Below, piece after piece: positions 52,058 to 61,434 of a DNA stretch of 64,000 nt. This DNA is from Vibrio splendidus (GTDB lineage Bacteria; Pseudomonadota; Gammaproteobacteria; Enterobacterales; Vibrionaceae), in assembly GCF_024347615.1 (NCBI RefSeq), contig NZ_AP025509.1, forward strand, positions 1,550,001 through 1,614,000, read 5' to 3'. The position numbers were made by a program, and so were the translations under genes. The notes under the pieces were generated by a model. The model was given only the letters and a program-made list of their open reading frames with translations, searched no databases and was not told the DNA's origin. The first letter of the stretch is position 1. Every line of letters begins with the position of its first letter.

Positions 52058-53337
52058 CACAAAGAATGAGCACGTTTTTACTTCCTACTTCGGTGCGTTT
52101 GGCGTGGCTCAATTTACTAAGAAACGGTCGACGCAGCCTGCTTTCGGTGTTGATCATCGCCATTGCGGTATTTGCACTCACCAGTGCGGGTGGTTATGGG
52201 CTTTACACCTACGAATCCTTAAGGGAATCGACCGCGCGCGATACTGGTCATCTCACTTTGAGCACGCCGGGCTATTTTGAACAAGACGAAGACATGCCAT
52301 TGAGCAATGGTCTAGACAACGTTCAAGCGCTAACCAAGAGCATCATTGGTGACAGTGACGTGCGTGGCGTACAGCCGCGAGTCTATTTTAGTGGCTTGGT
52401 GTCTAACGGCAGCAAATCGACCATCTTTATGGGAACGGGCGTCAATGAGCGTGAGTTCGACATGAAAGGGCCGTTTCTTGATGTGCGCAGCGGGCAAACT
52501 CTGTCGGATGTGAAATCCCCAAGATACGACAGCCAAGAACCACAAGTCATGCTGGGAACTGATCTGGCTCGTAACCTCAAAGTTGTGGTTGGCGATTGGG
52601 TGACACTGCTTGCAACCACCAGTGACGGTGCTTTGAACGCGTTTGATTTTAAGGTGCAGGGTATCTATTCGACGGGTGTGCCTGAGCTGGATAAGCGTCA
52701 GCTGTATGTTCATATCACGACCGCTCAAGAGCTTTTGGCTTCAGACAAAGTGAGCACCTTGTCGGTATTCCTTTTTGAAACCAGCAAGACCTCGACCGTT
52801 CAACAGCGTATTCAAACGGCTTTGGATCGAAATAGCGCGAGCCAAAGCGAACAAGGTACAGAGATCACCCCATGGTAAGATCGTGCGTTTTTCTACACCA
52901 AGGTTAAAGATCTTTACGACCGGATCTTCGGCATCATGGGCGCAGTGATGGCGTTGGTGGTGTTCGTGTCTTTGTTTAACACCATGACCATGTCGGTGAC
53001 GGAGCGCACTCGTGAAATTGGTACCTTGTCGGCACTCGGGAGTTACCCCTCTGAAATCGTAGCGAGCTTCTTAAAAGAGGCGGGATTGCTGGCTGTGATT
53101 GGCAGCGCGATCGGTGCGTTAGTGAGTGGTTTAGTGTCGCTGTTATTGCTGGTCGTTGATATACAGATGCCGCCACCTCCCGGCAGAACCGAGGGTTACC
53201 CACTCAACATTTACTTCTCATTGGAATTGGTTGGTTACGCCACTTTGGGTGTGCTGACGATATGTTTGCTGGCTGCTTATTTCTCTGCTCGCAAGGGCGT
53301 GAATAAGCCAATCACGGAGGCGCTGGTTTATGTATAA
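52045..53337 (+). pseudogene. FtsX/MacB-type ABC permease with an in-frame stop
   Basis: The frame runs from ATG 52045 to 53337 but contains TAA at 52876-52878, after TPW at residue 277. The same frame then continues DRAFFYTKVKDLYDRIFG into three more membrane segments typical of FtsX permeases (MGAVMALVVFVSLFNTM and SALGSYPSEIVASFLKEAGLL). The first half has the first membrane segment and the large periplasmic domain. Full length would be about 430 aa. One base change would restore it. The downstream gene overlaps the 3' end by 8 bases. It may be a true nonsense mutation, readthrough, or a sequencing error. A second product from ATG 52936 is possible. Confidence 0.85.
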
Positions 53338-54112
53338 ATTTACTCGTTTACTCACTGTTTTAGGTTCTGTATTGGTTCTGGTTTTAGTATCGACACCAAG
53401 CTGGTCGGTTGATTCACAACAAGTCACTGAGATGATTGCCAAGGCAGACAGCTATCGTTTGAACAGCGCACAAGCCTCTAAGGTAGTGTCTTTGGTGGCG
53501 CTGTATCAAGACGAGCAACTGGACAAAACCCGTGAATACAACGTCTACACAAGGCCAAACCGAGAGTCATTAGTGGTCTTTAAATCAGCCGTTGAGGCTG
53601 GTCAAAAGATGCTGATGATAGAAGATAATTATTGGCTACTGATGCCGAAATCTCGTCGCCCAATTCGTATCACACCGATGCAAAAGCTATTGGGTGAAGC
53701 TTCTGTGGGGGATATCTCGACGCTCACTTGGAGCGAAGATTACCAAGGTGAGTGGGTTGCCGAGCAACAAGTTGAGATGCCGACGGGCGAGACACTCGAT
53801 ACCCATCACTTAAAGCTCGCGGCGAAAACCAAGGGTGCGAGTTATCAGTCGATTGATCTGTGGTTAACAGCAGACCGAGCGTTTCCAGTTAAAGCGGATC
53901 TGTATCTGCGTTCAGGAAAACTGGCGAAACAAGCATGGTTTACCGAAGGCGTGCGAGATGGATTACCAACCGTTGTGTCGATGACCCTGCTCGATAAGAT
54001 TCAACCAAGCAAGAAAACCGTGATTGAGTACCGCGAAGTGATTGAACAAAGCTTGGAAGACAAATACTACAACCCTGCCTACCTATCGCGTAACAGCGTG
54101 TCTGGACTTTAG
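53330..54112 (+). CDS. LolA-like outer membrane lipoprotein-sorting protein
   Basis: The 260-aa periplasmic protein has a signal peptide (cleavage after SWS, near residue 26) and the beta-sheet pattern of LolA/LolB-like lipoprotein-sorting proteins (about residues 70-240, including NYWLLMPKSRRPIRITPMQKLLG). It overlaps the permease 3' end by 8 bases and precedes the outer-membrane protein gene by 9. In related operons such proteins pair with MacB-type ABC exporters. The cargo is unknown. Confidence 0.85.
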   Translation: MYKFTRLLTVLGSVLVLVLVSTPSWSVDSQQVTEMIAKADSYRLNSAQASKVVSLVALYQDEQLDKTREYNVYTRPNRESLVVFKSAVEAGQKMLMIEDNYWLLMPKSRRPIRITPMQKLLGEASVGDISTLTWSEDYQGEWVAEQQVEMPTGETLDTHHLKLAAKTKGASYQSIDLWLTADRAFPVKADLYLRSGKLAKQAWFTEGVRDGLPTVVSMTLLDKIQPSKKTVIEYREVIEQSLEDKYYNPAYLSRNSVSGL

Positions 54113-54121
54113 GTGAGCGTC

Positions 54122-55414
54122 ATGAAAGCTTCCAATCGCCGATTCCACATCAAGTATTCAGCCGTTACTTTGCTTGCTTTGTCTTGTGTGAGTAACACGA
54201 TTCAAGCGGACGATCTGAACTTGGCGTGGGATTGGCAACTCAGTGCAGAAGCCGTTGAATCGCGAGAGTCGCCATTCAGCCCCTTACCATCTGATAATCG
54301 TCAGTCATTCAATGGCTTGCTGGATCTTGAGGTTGGATATGGCAATTGGCTTGGTCTGTTCGCAGTGAAAGCCAACGATATTCTAAGCAATAACCCTCAA
54401 CAACAAGACGCGAGCTTTGAGTCTGAATTCATTGTGCGTGAGTTGTTTTGGCAAGGTGGGATTGAACTGTCCAATTCACTCGTTGGTGATCACTACCTCG
54501 ATGTGACACTCGGCAAGGTTCGTTTGGATTGGGGCGTGGGTTATGGCTATCGACCGTTAGACATCATCAAGCCTTATCGACAAAACCCGGTGGGCATTGT
54601 CGCAGAAGAGGGCGCGGGTGTGGCCTCGGCGTCACTGTTCGATATGACGGGAGAATGGACACTGCTTTACAGCGATTCGTCATGGACTTCTCAAGACGTA
54701 AATGAATTCGAAAAGCAGAACCAACAACAAGGCTTTGGGCTGCGTCGTTATAACCTGGTGGGCGATCACGAATATCAATGGGTCGCTTATTATGACGATG
54801 TACGTCACGGCTTGCTTGGGGCGAGTTTAGTGTCGGTGTTGAACCTCGCTTGGGAGTTTCATGGCTCGGTGGTCTATCAACGACAAAGCCTTGGCTATAG
54901 TCAGCCTAACTTACTGCTTAAACCGGTTTATCTTGAAGAGCAGGGCGAAGCTTATCAAGCGTTGGCAGGACTAACATGGGCCAATGACACGGGTCACAAT
55001 GTGGTCTTGGAATATTGGTTTGATAGCCGCGCTTGGAGCAATTCTGAATGGCAAAGTGCAATAGAAAGTGCTGAGTCTTTGTCGGTTAATTCGATGACAT
55101 CTTCGTTGGCCGGTTCTTATGCTCAAGGTTATCAGCACGCCAATTTGGTTCAACACAACATCATGTTTCATTGGTCTCTGGATTCGACACATGGCTGGCT
55201 TGAAGATATCACGCCAACATTCGATGTGATGTTGTCTCCTCAAGACGGCGGCTTTATTGCGACCCAGTGGCTCAACTATCAGGCTTTAGATAATGGCAAT
55301 TCATCGTTGGATTTGGAACTTGCTGCACGCTTTCTAGGCGGTAAAAGTGATTCTGCTTACGCCAACTTACCCGATAGTCATATGATTCTCTTAAATATCA
55401 AAGGACGATTTTAA
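54122..55414 (+). CDS. Predicted outer-membrane beta-barrel protein
   Basis: From ATG 54122 (AGGTGAG upstream) the 430-aa protein has a signal peptide (ending QA, before DDLNL). Alternating polar and aromatic strands follow, and the C-terminal residue is Phe, as in outer-membrane proteins (LLNIKGRF). I do not recognise a named family. It lies between a LolA-like gene and a sensor kinase gene that overlaps its stop by one base. It is probably the outer-membrane part of the same envelope system. Confidence 0.78.
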   Translation: MKASNRRFHIKYSAVTLLALSCVSNTIQADDLNLAWDWQLSAEAVESRESPFSPLPSDNRQSFNGLLDLEVGYGNWLGLFAVKANDILSNNPQQQDASFESEFIVRELFWQGGIELSNSLVGDHYLDVTLGKVRLDWGVGYGYRPLDIIKPYRQNPVGIVAEEGAGVASASLFDMTGEWTLLYSDSSWTSQDVNEFEKQNQQQGFGLRRYNLVGDHEYQWVAYYDDVRHGLLGASLVSVLNLAWEFHGSVVYQRQSLGYSQPNLLLKPVYLEEQGEAYQALAGLTWANDTGHNVVLEYWFDSRAWSNSEWQSAIESAESLSVNSMTSSLAGSYAQGYQHANLVQHNIMFHWSLDSTHGWLEDITPTFDVMLSPQDGGFIATQWLNYQALDNGNSSLDLELAARFLGGKSDSAYANLPDSHMILLNIKGRF

Positions 55415-56448
55415 TGGACACTTTTTCAAACAGTCAGTTTCCATGGATTAAAAGCTTCACGCTGACCACTCTGTTTTGTTTCGTCATCGCCATCACCACT
55501 CAAACGATTTGGGGCGGAGACCTTGTGGTCAATCTCGCGATAAGCTTTGGTTTTGGTTACAGCGCGGTGGGTTCTTCTTTCATCTTAGTGAAGTTGTTTA
55601 AGAGGACATCCCGAACGCTTGAAGTGGGTATCTCAATGGTGATCGCGATGACCTTTGGTACCTTGAACGCGCACTATTGGTTGAACGGGTATTTTGGGGC
55701 CAATATCTCGGACCTTAAATCTGTCGTGTTGCTCGGTGTGATCTTCTGTTCGGTTTGCTATTACTATTTCTACTCAAGAGAGAAGCAGCTCCGTGCCGAT
55801 AATGAATTGGAAGTGGCCAAGCGTCGTCAGGCCGACCAAGAAAAGGTGGTGGTGCTCAGTCAGCTTAAACAACTGCAAAGCCAAATTGAACCGCACTTCT
55901 TGTTCAACACGCTTGCGACCATCAATGTATTGATTGAGAGTGACAGCGCGAAAGCCAAGTTGATGCTCGAAAAACTCACCGACTTGCTGCGTGTGACTTT
56001 GAAAAACAGCCGCACCGAGCAATCGACCATCGCACAAGAGGTCGACTTGTTAGACGCTTATCTTAATATCCAAAAGATACGTTTGGGTGAGCGCTTAGCG
56101 TTTTCGATTGAAACACACGAAATTAGCGATTTGCAGGTGATTCCACCGTTCTTGATTCAACCCTTGGTCGAGAATGCACTTACACACGGCATCGAGCCCA
56201 AAGCGGCGGGTGGCCAAGTGAATATTCGTATTACTCAACAAGCCCAGCAGCTAAAAATTGAAGTGGCTGATAATGGCGCAGGGCTGAAAATGCCTTCTGC
56301 GAATACGGGTCACGGTGTTGGGTTAAGCAATATTCGTCAAAGAATTGAAACCCTTTATGGTGATAAGGCGAGCCTAACGATTACTGAACAAGCTAAAGGC
56401 GGGGTAGTCTCGACGATTTTGTTACCGCTGACTGACGCAGCCGCTTAG
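55414..56448 (+). CDS. LytS-type sensor histidine kinase
   Basis: The 344-aa kinase has four to five membrane segments (about residues 14-130) and the His_kinase domain with the phospho-accepting His in QIEPHFLFNTLATINVLIE. The ATPase domain includes LVENALTHGIEPK and GHGVGLSNIRQRIE. Its ATG overlaps the upstream stop by one base. Partner is the LytTR regulator at 56521. Confidence 0.92.
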   Translation: MDTFSNSQFPWIKSFTLTTLFCFVIAITTQTIWGGDLVVNLAISFGFGYSAVGSSFILVKLFKRTSRTLEVGISMVIAMTFGTLNAHYWLNGYFGANISDLKSVVLLGVIFCSVCYYYFYSREKQLRADNELEVAKRRQADQEKVVVLSQLKQLQSQIEPHFLFNTLATINVLIESDSAKAKLMLEKLTDLLRVTLKNSRTEQSTIAQEVDLLDAYLNIQKIRLGERLAFSIETHEISDLQVIPPFLIQPLVENALTHGIEPKAAGGQVNIRITQQAQQLKIEVADNGAGLKMPSANTGHGVGLSNIRQRIETLYGDKASLTITEQAKGGVVSTILLPLTDAAA

Positions 56449-56520
56449 AATTACAGACCAGAAAGCACAGAACAGTGACGAAAAATAGACGATTTACAGT
56501 GTGAATTTAAAGGACTAACC

Positions 56521-57387
56521 ATGAACAACCCAGCAGTACAGCCGAGCGTAACGGCGATTATCGCAGACGATGAAGCACTGTTAAGGCACCACTTAGACAA
56601 GAGCCTTGCTGAGGTTTGGCCGGAACTCGAGATCGTTAGCAAGGCACAAAACGGTTTGGAGGCAATGCAGAGTATTCAGCAGCTTAAGCCCGACGTGGCT
56701 TTTCTCGATATCCGTATGCCAGAGCTGGATGGTATCTCACTAGCGAAACAACTCAACAAGCTAGATTCACCGCCATTGATTGTGTTCATTACGGCTTATG
56801 ACGAATACGCAGTCAAAGCTTTTGAACATAATGCGATGGATTACCTACTTAAGCCAATCAACGAAGAGCGCTTACTGGCCACATGTCAGAAGGTGCAAGC
56901 GCGTTTGTCGAGCAGCCAAACGCAAACAGGTAATCCCCTTGAACAACCTGATATCACGGCGTTAATGGCTCAGCTTCAACAGCTATCACAATCGACGTCA
57001 CAGCAAACGCAGCCTCCTTATCTATCGCAGCCCCTTTATCAACAGCAGAAGAAACATCTCACGTGGCTCAAAGCCAGTGTCGGAGAAGACATTCACTTAA
57101 TCGCAGTCGATGATGTGGCTTACTTCAAAGCGGAAGACAAGTACGTGTCTATATTCAAAAAAGGCCAAGGCAGTTTGCTAGAGGAATTTATTCTTCGCGT
57201 GTCTCTAAAAGAGCTGATTGCGCAGCTTAACCCAGATGAGTTTTGGCAGATCCATCGCTCGGTGGTGGTTAAAGTGTCGGCCATTGATAAGGTGAAGAAA
57301 GGGCTCTCAGGTCAGATGTCGGCGTATGTTTCTGGAGAAAAATTACCGATCAGCCGTGCTTCGCAAGCGCTCTTTAAGGGGATGTAG
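56521..57387 (+). CDS. LytTR-family response regulator
   Basis: The 288-aa protein has an N-terminal receiver ([11 protein letters not shown], phospho-accepting Asp in [13 protein letters not shown], Lys in LLKPIN), a Gln/Ser-rich linker of about 45 residues, and a C-terminal LytTR DNA-binding domain ([24 protein letters not shown]). Partner of the LytS-type kinase. It probably regulates this operon from the promoter upstream of 50592. Its 3' end contains the first unit of a tandem repeat. Confidence 0.92.
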   Translation: MNNPAVQPSVTAIIADDEALLRHHLDKSLAEVWPELEIVSKAQNGLEAMQSIQQLKPDVAFLDIRMPELDGISLAKQLNKLDSPPLIVFITAYDEYAVKAFEHNAMDYLLKPINEERLLATCQKVQARLSSSQTQTGNPLEQPDITALMAQLQQLSQSTSQQTQPPYLSQPLYQQQKKHLTWLKASVGEDIHLIAVDDVAYFKAEDKYVSIFKKGQGSLLEEFILRVSLKELIAQLNPDEFWQIHRSVVVKVSAIDKVKKGLSGQMSAYVSGEKLPISRASQALFKGM

Positions 57388-57456
57388 CGAACAAGCTTAA
57401 AGGTATGTAGCCATTGATTTTAAATGGATGTAGTTAGCGAGTTTAAAAGGATGTAT
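57372..57456 (+). repeat. Imperfect tandem repeat after the LytTR gene
   Basis: Four units of the type TTTAAAxGGATGTAG start at about 57373, 57396, 57419 and 57442, with a period of about 23. The first lies in the gene's last codons. Beyond it, to 57624, is an AT-rich promoter region for the M16 gene. Confidence 0.65.
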
Positions 57457-57624
57457 TAGGCTCTATCAAAACGCTGCTTTAAACGAGCACAGTCGATCTT
57501 ACATAACGTATGGTGATTTATAAAATAAAGATCTAGATCACAAAGGTACTCATCCGGTTCAATATTAAATAATAATCGTTAACTCAATCTGTATATTGTC
57601 GATGAATGACATTAAGAGGTTGTT

Positions 57625-60405
57625 ATGAAAACATATTATTTAGCGGCGGCTGTATGCCTCACCTTGGTTGGCTGTAGTTCAACATCAAGTATCACCGAAA
57701 CCTTAATCCAGCCGGATCCGGCATGGACATCAGGCCAGCTAGAAAATGGCCTTACCTACCATGTTTATCCAGATCATGAAGAATCCGTATCTGTTCGTTT
57801 AGTCGTGCACGCGGGTTCGTTCCAAGAGACTGACCAACAAGAAGGTTATGCGCACTTTTTGGAGCACATGGCATTCAATGGCAGTAAAAATTTCTCTCAA
57901 AATGACGTGATTCGTCTATTCGAAGATGCAGGCGCTAGCTTTGGTGCTGATATCAATGCCTACACTTCTTACCAAGAAACTGTGTATCAATTAGATTTAC
58001 CTGACAATGTCCAATTACAGTCTGCCCTGACGTGGATGCGAGACATTGGTGATGCTCTGGATCTATCAAGTTCAGAAGTCGAAAAAGAGAAAGGTGTGAT
58101 TCTTGGTGAGTTCCGTTATGCACGCTTAGACGACAAGCCATTCGCAGAACAGTTTTTAGACCACTTCATTGAGGGTGGTCAGTATGAAGGCCAAGATGCA
58201 CTTGGTACTAAAGAGTCTGTACTCAGCGCGACTTCCCAAGGGCTAAATAACTTTTATCAGACTTGGTATCAACCTCAGAACGTTGAGGTGATTGTCTCCG
58301 GTGACATTGACATAAAAACCGTCATTCCATTAATTGAACAGAAGTTTTCAGATTGGCAGCGAGGACAAACTCCCAAGCCAGTAAAACAAAGAATTACCAC
58401 CTTTAATGAAGGTGATTATATTGAGTATGCAGAATCGGAAGCGCCAAGTATCTCTTTGATGATCAACCGAGGGGCAAGTGCGGTAGACACTCGCGCGCAA
58501 CAGCATCAACTTTGGCTTGATGAGACAGCACAGCAACTGATCAGGCAGCGACTTAATACCAAGTTCAATGATGCGGCTTTGCCAACTCAATGGATAAGTT
58601 CCAAACATTATTCTATGGAATATCAGCGCTATTCATTGGTGGATGTTGGCTTTCCTGTCGGCGCTCGTGAGGTGACTCAAAAGGAGCTAATCGCGACATT
58701 GGCATCTCTGCGTGATTATGGCGTATCTGAAAATGAGATAATTAGCGAACAGCATTATTATCAAGACTTACTCGATAATGTTGAGATCGATTGGGACAAT
58801 ATGGACAGCGTACAGCACGCTAACCAGAAAGCGACGGCTTTAGTGAACGAACAAATCGTGCAATCACAACGAGACTATGAAGCGAGCCTTGAAGAGTTTG
58901 TCGCAAACCTCGATCTTGATGCGATTAATGCCAATATTAAGGCTTTGCTTTCTAGCGACTATTTCGTAGTGGTTGGTATGAATGAAAGTGAAGATAAAGT
59001 TGCGGTTACCCAAGCCATCGAGAACTTGAAAGCAACTTATAGCGAAAAGGGTGCCAAACCGTTGTTTTCGGTGACCAGCAGTGCTTTTGCTGTTCCTAGT
59101 TCGCAAGGCGATATTGAGTTAGTGGAACAGATGTATGTAGACCCATATGTTCAAAAGTGGACGCTTAGCAATGGTATCGATATGTGGTATATGCGTGACT
59201 ATCTTGCAGGCGATGACATAGGTATTTATTACACAAGCTTAGGTGGTAAGGCAGCACTCGATCCTAAGTTATATCCAGCGTCAGAGTTAGCTCTTGCTGC
59301 TATCGGTAGAAGTGGTGTTGGCAGTTTTTCAGGAACGGAGCTTAATGCGCATTTGGATCGTGAAGATATTCAGGTTTATCCGTTTATCGATTTTACTCAC
59401 CATGGCGTCGAATTTAAGCTCACCAGTAATGGCTTAGCGGAAACTTTTGCTGCACTCAACGCGATCGTTACATCAGTCAAGGTATCGCCAGAGCAACTGG
59501 AGGCGGTTAAGCTAGAATTCATTCAAAATCGAGATTCTTACTTAGCAAGCCCTACTGGTCAGTTCGGATATGCAATGAACCAAAATACCTATCAAGCGGA
59601 CAGTGATCATGTGTTGCTCGATAGTAAAAGTGTGGAAACGGTTTCTGTTGAAGAGATAAAGAGCGTTCATCAGCAGTTGTTTGGTCAATTCCGAAATAAT
59701 CAGCTGGTTATTGTGGGCGACATTGATCCAAGTGAACTGAAACCTCTGGTTCGCCAGTACTTGGCTTCTATTCCATTGGAAAAAGCCGTTGTGCCTGACT
59801 TTAACGTCGCGTACAAGCATCCATCTAAAGCGCGTATTGATTTGTCGGTCAACACGGCTAATAGCACTGAGTACATGCTAAGAGTCATTGCGGAGCCTTC
59901 CGAGCAAACTGGAATAGTAAGAGGGCAAACGGCGAAAGATATCTTTATGGAAGACATGCTGCAACGCCTGCTTGTTACTCGTTTAGACGCGTACATACGT
60001 GAAGATTTAAGTCTAGATTACTCACCTTATGCTTACTATGCATCTCAAGATGGTGATACAAGCCATGACTGGTTTATTGGTGCGATGATCGACCCTAAAA
60101 ATGCCGATAAGATAGAAATCGCGATTGATAAAGTGATTGGAGACCTTCTGAAGGGCGTCTCAAATGATGAGATTAGAGCGGCAGGCAAGCAACTAGAAGC
60201 GGACTTTACGCCTTTAGATACTAGCGTTGTGGACCAAGCATGGTTCGTATCTCGTTATCTTCTACACGACTATGGTGTAGAAGCCTTGTTTAACGTGAAA
60301 GCGACGGTTAACTCGATTTCTCGTGAAGACATGAATCAACTTGTCCAACGCATCTTTGGTGAAAATAGCCGTAAGGTTAAGAACATCATGCGTCCTAAAG
60401 CCTAA
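57625..60405 (+). CDS. M16-family zinc metalloprotease lipoprotein
   Basis: The 926-aa insulinase/pitrilysin-type peptidase begins with a lipoprotein signal (lipobox LVGC, residues 14-17), so it is anchored to a membrane facing the periplasm. The inverted zinc motif HFLEH is at residues 77-81, in YAHFLEHMAFNGSKNF, followed by the typical glutamate further on (EVEKEKGVILGEFR). Two M16 catalytic/inactive domain pairs fill the length. It ends within a run of seven-base repeats. It is monocistronic with a strong terminator. Confidence 0.92.
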   Translation: MKTYYLAAAVCLTLVGCSSTSSITETLIQPDPAWTSGQLENGLTYHVYPDHEESVSVRLVVHAGSFQETDQQEGYAHFLEHMAFNGSKNFSQNDVIRLFEDAGASFGADINAYTSYQETVYQLDLPDNVQLQSALTWMRDIGDALDLSSSEVEKEKGVILGEFRYARLDDKPFAEQFLDHFIEGGQYEGQDALGTKESVLSATSQGLNNFYQTWYQPQNVEVIVSGDIDIKTVIPLIEQKFSDWQRGQTPKPVKQRITTFNEGDYIEYAESEAPSISLMINRGASAVDTRAQQHQLWLDETAQQLIRQRLNTKFNDAALPTQWISSKHYSMEYQRYSLVDVGFPVGAREVTQKELIATLASLRDYGVSENEIISEQHYYQDLLDNVEIDWDNMDSVQHANQKATALVNEQIVQSQRDYEASLEEFVANLDLDAINANIKALLSSDYFVVVGMNESEDKVAVTQAIENLKATYSEKGAKPLFSVTSSAFAVPSSQGDIELVEQMYVDPYVQKWTLSNGIDMWYMRDYLAGDDIGIYYTSLGGKAALDPKLYPASELALAAIGRSGVGSFSGTELNAHLDREDIQVYPFIDFTHHGVEFKLTSNGLAETFAALNAIVTSVKVSPEQLEAVKLEFIQNRDSYLASPTGQFGYAMNQNTYQADSDHVLLDSKSVETVSVEEIKSVHQQLFGQFRNNQLVIVGDIDPSELKPLVRQYLASIPLEKAVVPDFNVAYKHPSKARIDLSVNTANSTEYMLRVIAEPSEQTGIVRGQTAKDIFMEDMLQRLLVTRLDAYIREDLSLDYSPYAYYASQDGDTSHDWFIGAMIDPKNADKIEIAIDKVIGDLLKGVSNDEIRAAGKQLEADFTPLDTSVVDQAWFVSRYLLHDYGVEALFNVKATVNSISREDMNQLVQRIFGENSRKVKNIMRPKA

Positions 60406-60428
60406 AGCCTAAAGCCTAAAGCCTAAAG
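60394..60428 (+). repeat. Heptamer tandem repeat at the M16 gene end
   Basis: Five exact copies of CCTAAAG span the stop codon TAA (60403-60405). Slippage by one unit would keep a stop nearby. Confidence 0.85.
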
Positions 60429-60448
60429 CAGACATAAACACTTAACCC

Positions 60449-60484
60449 AAAGCCAAGCGCACACCGCTTGGCTTTCTTGTTTTT
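60449..60484 (+). terminator. Terminator after the M16 gene
   Basis: AAAGCCAAGCG and CGCTTGGCTTT with a CACAC loop (60449-60475), followed by CTTGTTTTT. Confidence 0.92.
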
Positions 60485-60655
60485 ACACCATTCATAATAT
60501 CTATGCACCAAGCTTTGTTGAGCTCTTTTGGAGGTATATAAATCTAAATGTCGTGAGTGCCTAATCGGTTGCATCGTATCATTTTCTAAAAAAATGTTTT
60601 AAATCAAGACAGCGTTTCATTTGTATTGTAGATTGACGATCTACGAGAATGTTGT

Positions 60656-61162
60656 TTGGATATTAGATTGCTTAAATTAGGTACCCGATTAGTCTTAATG
60701 TTGTTTTTACTGAGCTTTGGCTTAGTGAACTCTAACGGCTATTCGTTCCCTTCTAAGCCATTTCAAATATACTCTGCTCAAGAGCAATCTTCGCAGACTA
60801 ATCTTTGTAAACAGGTAACTGCGGATAATCCGTCGAGCTACTTAGAGTGCGATAAGGCTCAGTTTGGCACCGATCCTTCTGGTGACAGTTCCAACTATCA
60901 CGACACAGAGTCGAGCCTCCAAGCTGCAAACTTCAGACGTATGCTCAGTAACGAGCAAGAAAGCGTGGCCGATCTTGAGCCTGCTTATCATCTACTGATT
61001 GACTTCTCTCCCCCCTCAATACTGGCTTCCCTGCTCTTCAACACGCCGTTGTTGGATTCCAAGCTGCACTGGACCAGTATTGTGAGTTCTCCGTCTTCCC
61101 GGCTTTCGGGGTGGAAAGAGGGCAACATCCAATACTCGCATTTCCGAGAACTTCTTAGCTAA
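60656..61162 (+). CDS. vemP: VemP, secretion-monitoring arrest polypeptide
   Basis: VemP is a Vibrio secretory protein whose own translation stalls when Sec export is slow or sodium is low; this opens the downstream secD2 ribosome site. The best start is TTG 60656 (168 aa), with GAGA a few bases upstream. The signal peptide is LGTRLVLMLFLLSFGLVNS. The C-terminal arrest region runs from H138 (LLDSKLHW) through SSPSSRLSGWKEG to about Q159, then a short tail. The V. alginolyticus arrest segment is reported near residues 138-156. It is followed by secD2 after 272 bases, in which a hairpin lies. Confidence 0.83.
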   Translation: MDIRLLKLGTRLVLMLFLLSFGLVNSNGYSFPSKPFQIYSAQEQSSQTNLCKQVTADNPSSYLECDKAQFGTDPSGDSSNYHDTESSLQAANFRRMLSNEQESVADLEPAYHLLIDFSPPSILASLLFNTPLLDSKLHWTSIVSSPSSRLSGWKEGNIQYSHFRELLS

Positions 61163-61320
61163 TCGTTTGACCCTAAATTGGTCGTATCGATGGTCGCCTA
61201 GTGCCCATTGAACTCGCCAGTTAACCAAGACAAACATAGCGACATCAGCTTTAGCATCACTACCGTTCAATCAGCTTGTTCTGGTTCCAGCTATCGATCG
61301 TGTTCGCAAAACATTAGTTA

Positions 61321-61421
61321 TACCAATCGTAGTAAATAACTGGTCAACCTAGCCGGTTAAAATGCTCGTTCACTGCTTTTTTCCGGTGCTATTTTTGAGC
61401 ACGTATTTACGGTGATTGGTA
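61321..61421 (+). promoter_or_regulatory. Inverted repeat directly before the secD2 start
   Basis: TACCAATC-GTA-GTAAATA (61321-61338) pairs with TATTTAC-GGT-GATTGGTA (61404-61421) over 18 positions: 15 Watson-Crick pairs, two G-U and one mismatch. The right arm ends 13 bases before the TTG at 61435, so a hairpin could hide the ribosome site, as proposed for VemP control. The left-arm sequence looks like a repeat seen in vibrios, so a mobile repeat is an alternative. Confidence 0.55.
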
Positions 61422-61434
61422 AAAAGAAGAGATC

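Noticed and set aside
56493..56505. TTTACAGTGTGAA, a near parS2 site
   Set aside because: It differs from the fixed consensus at one position and lies between kinase and regulator genes without other support.
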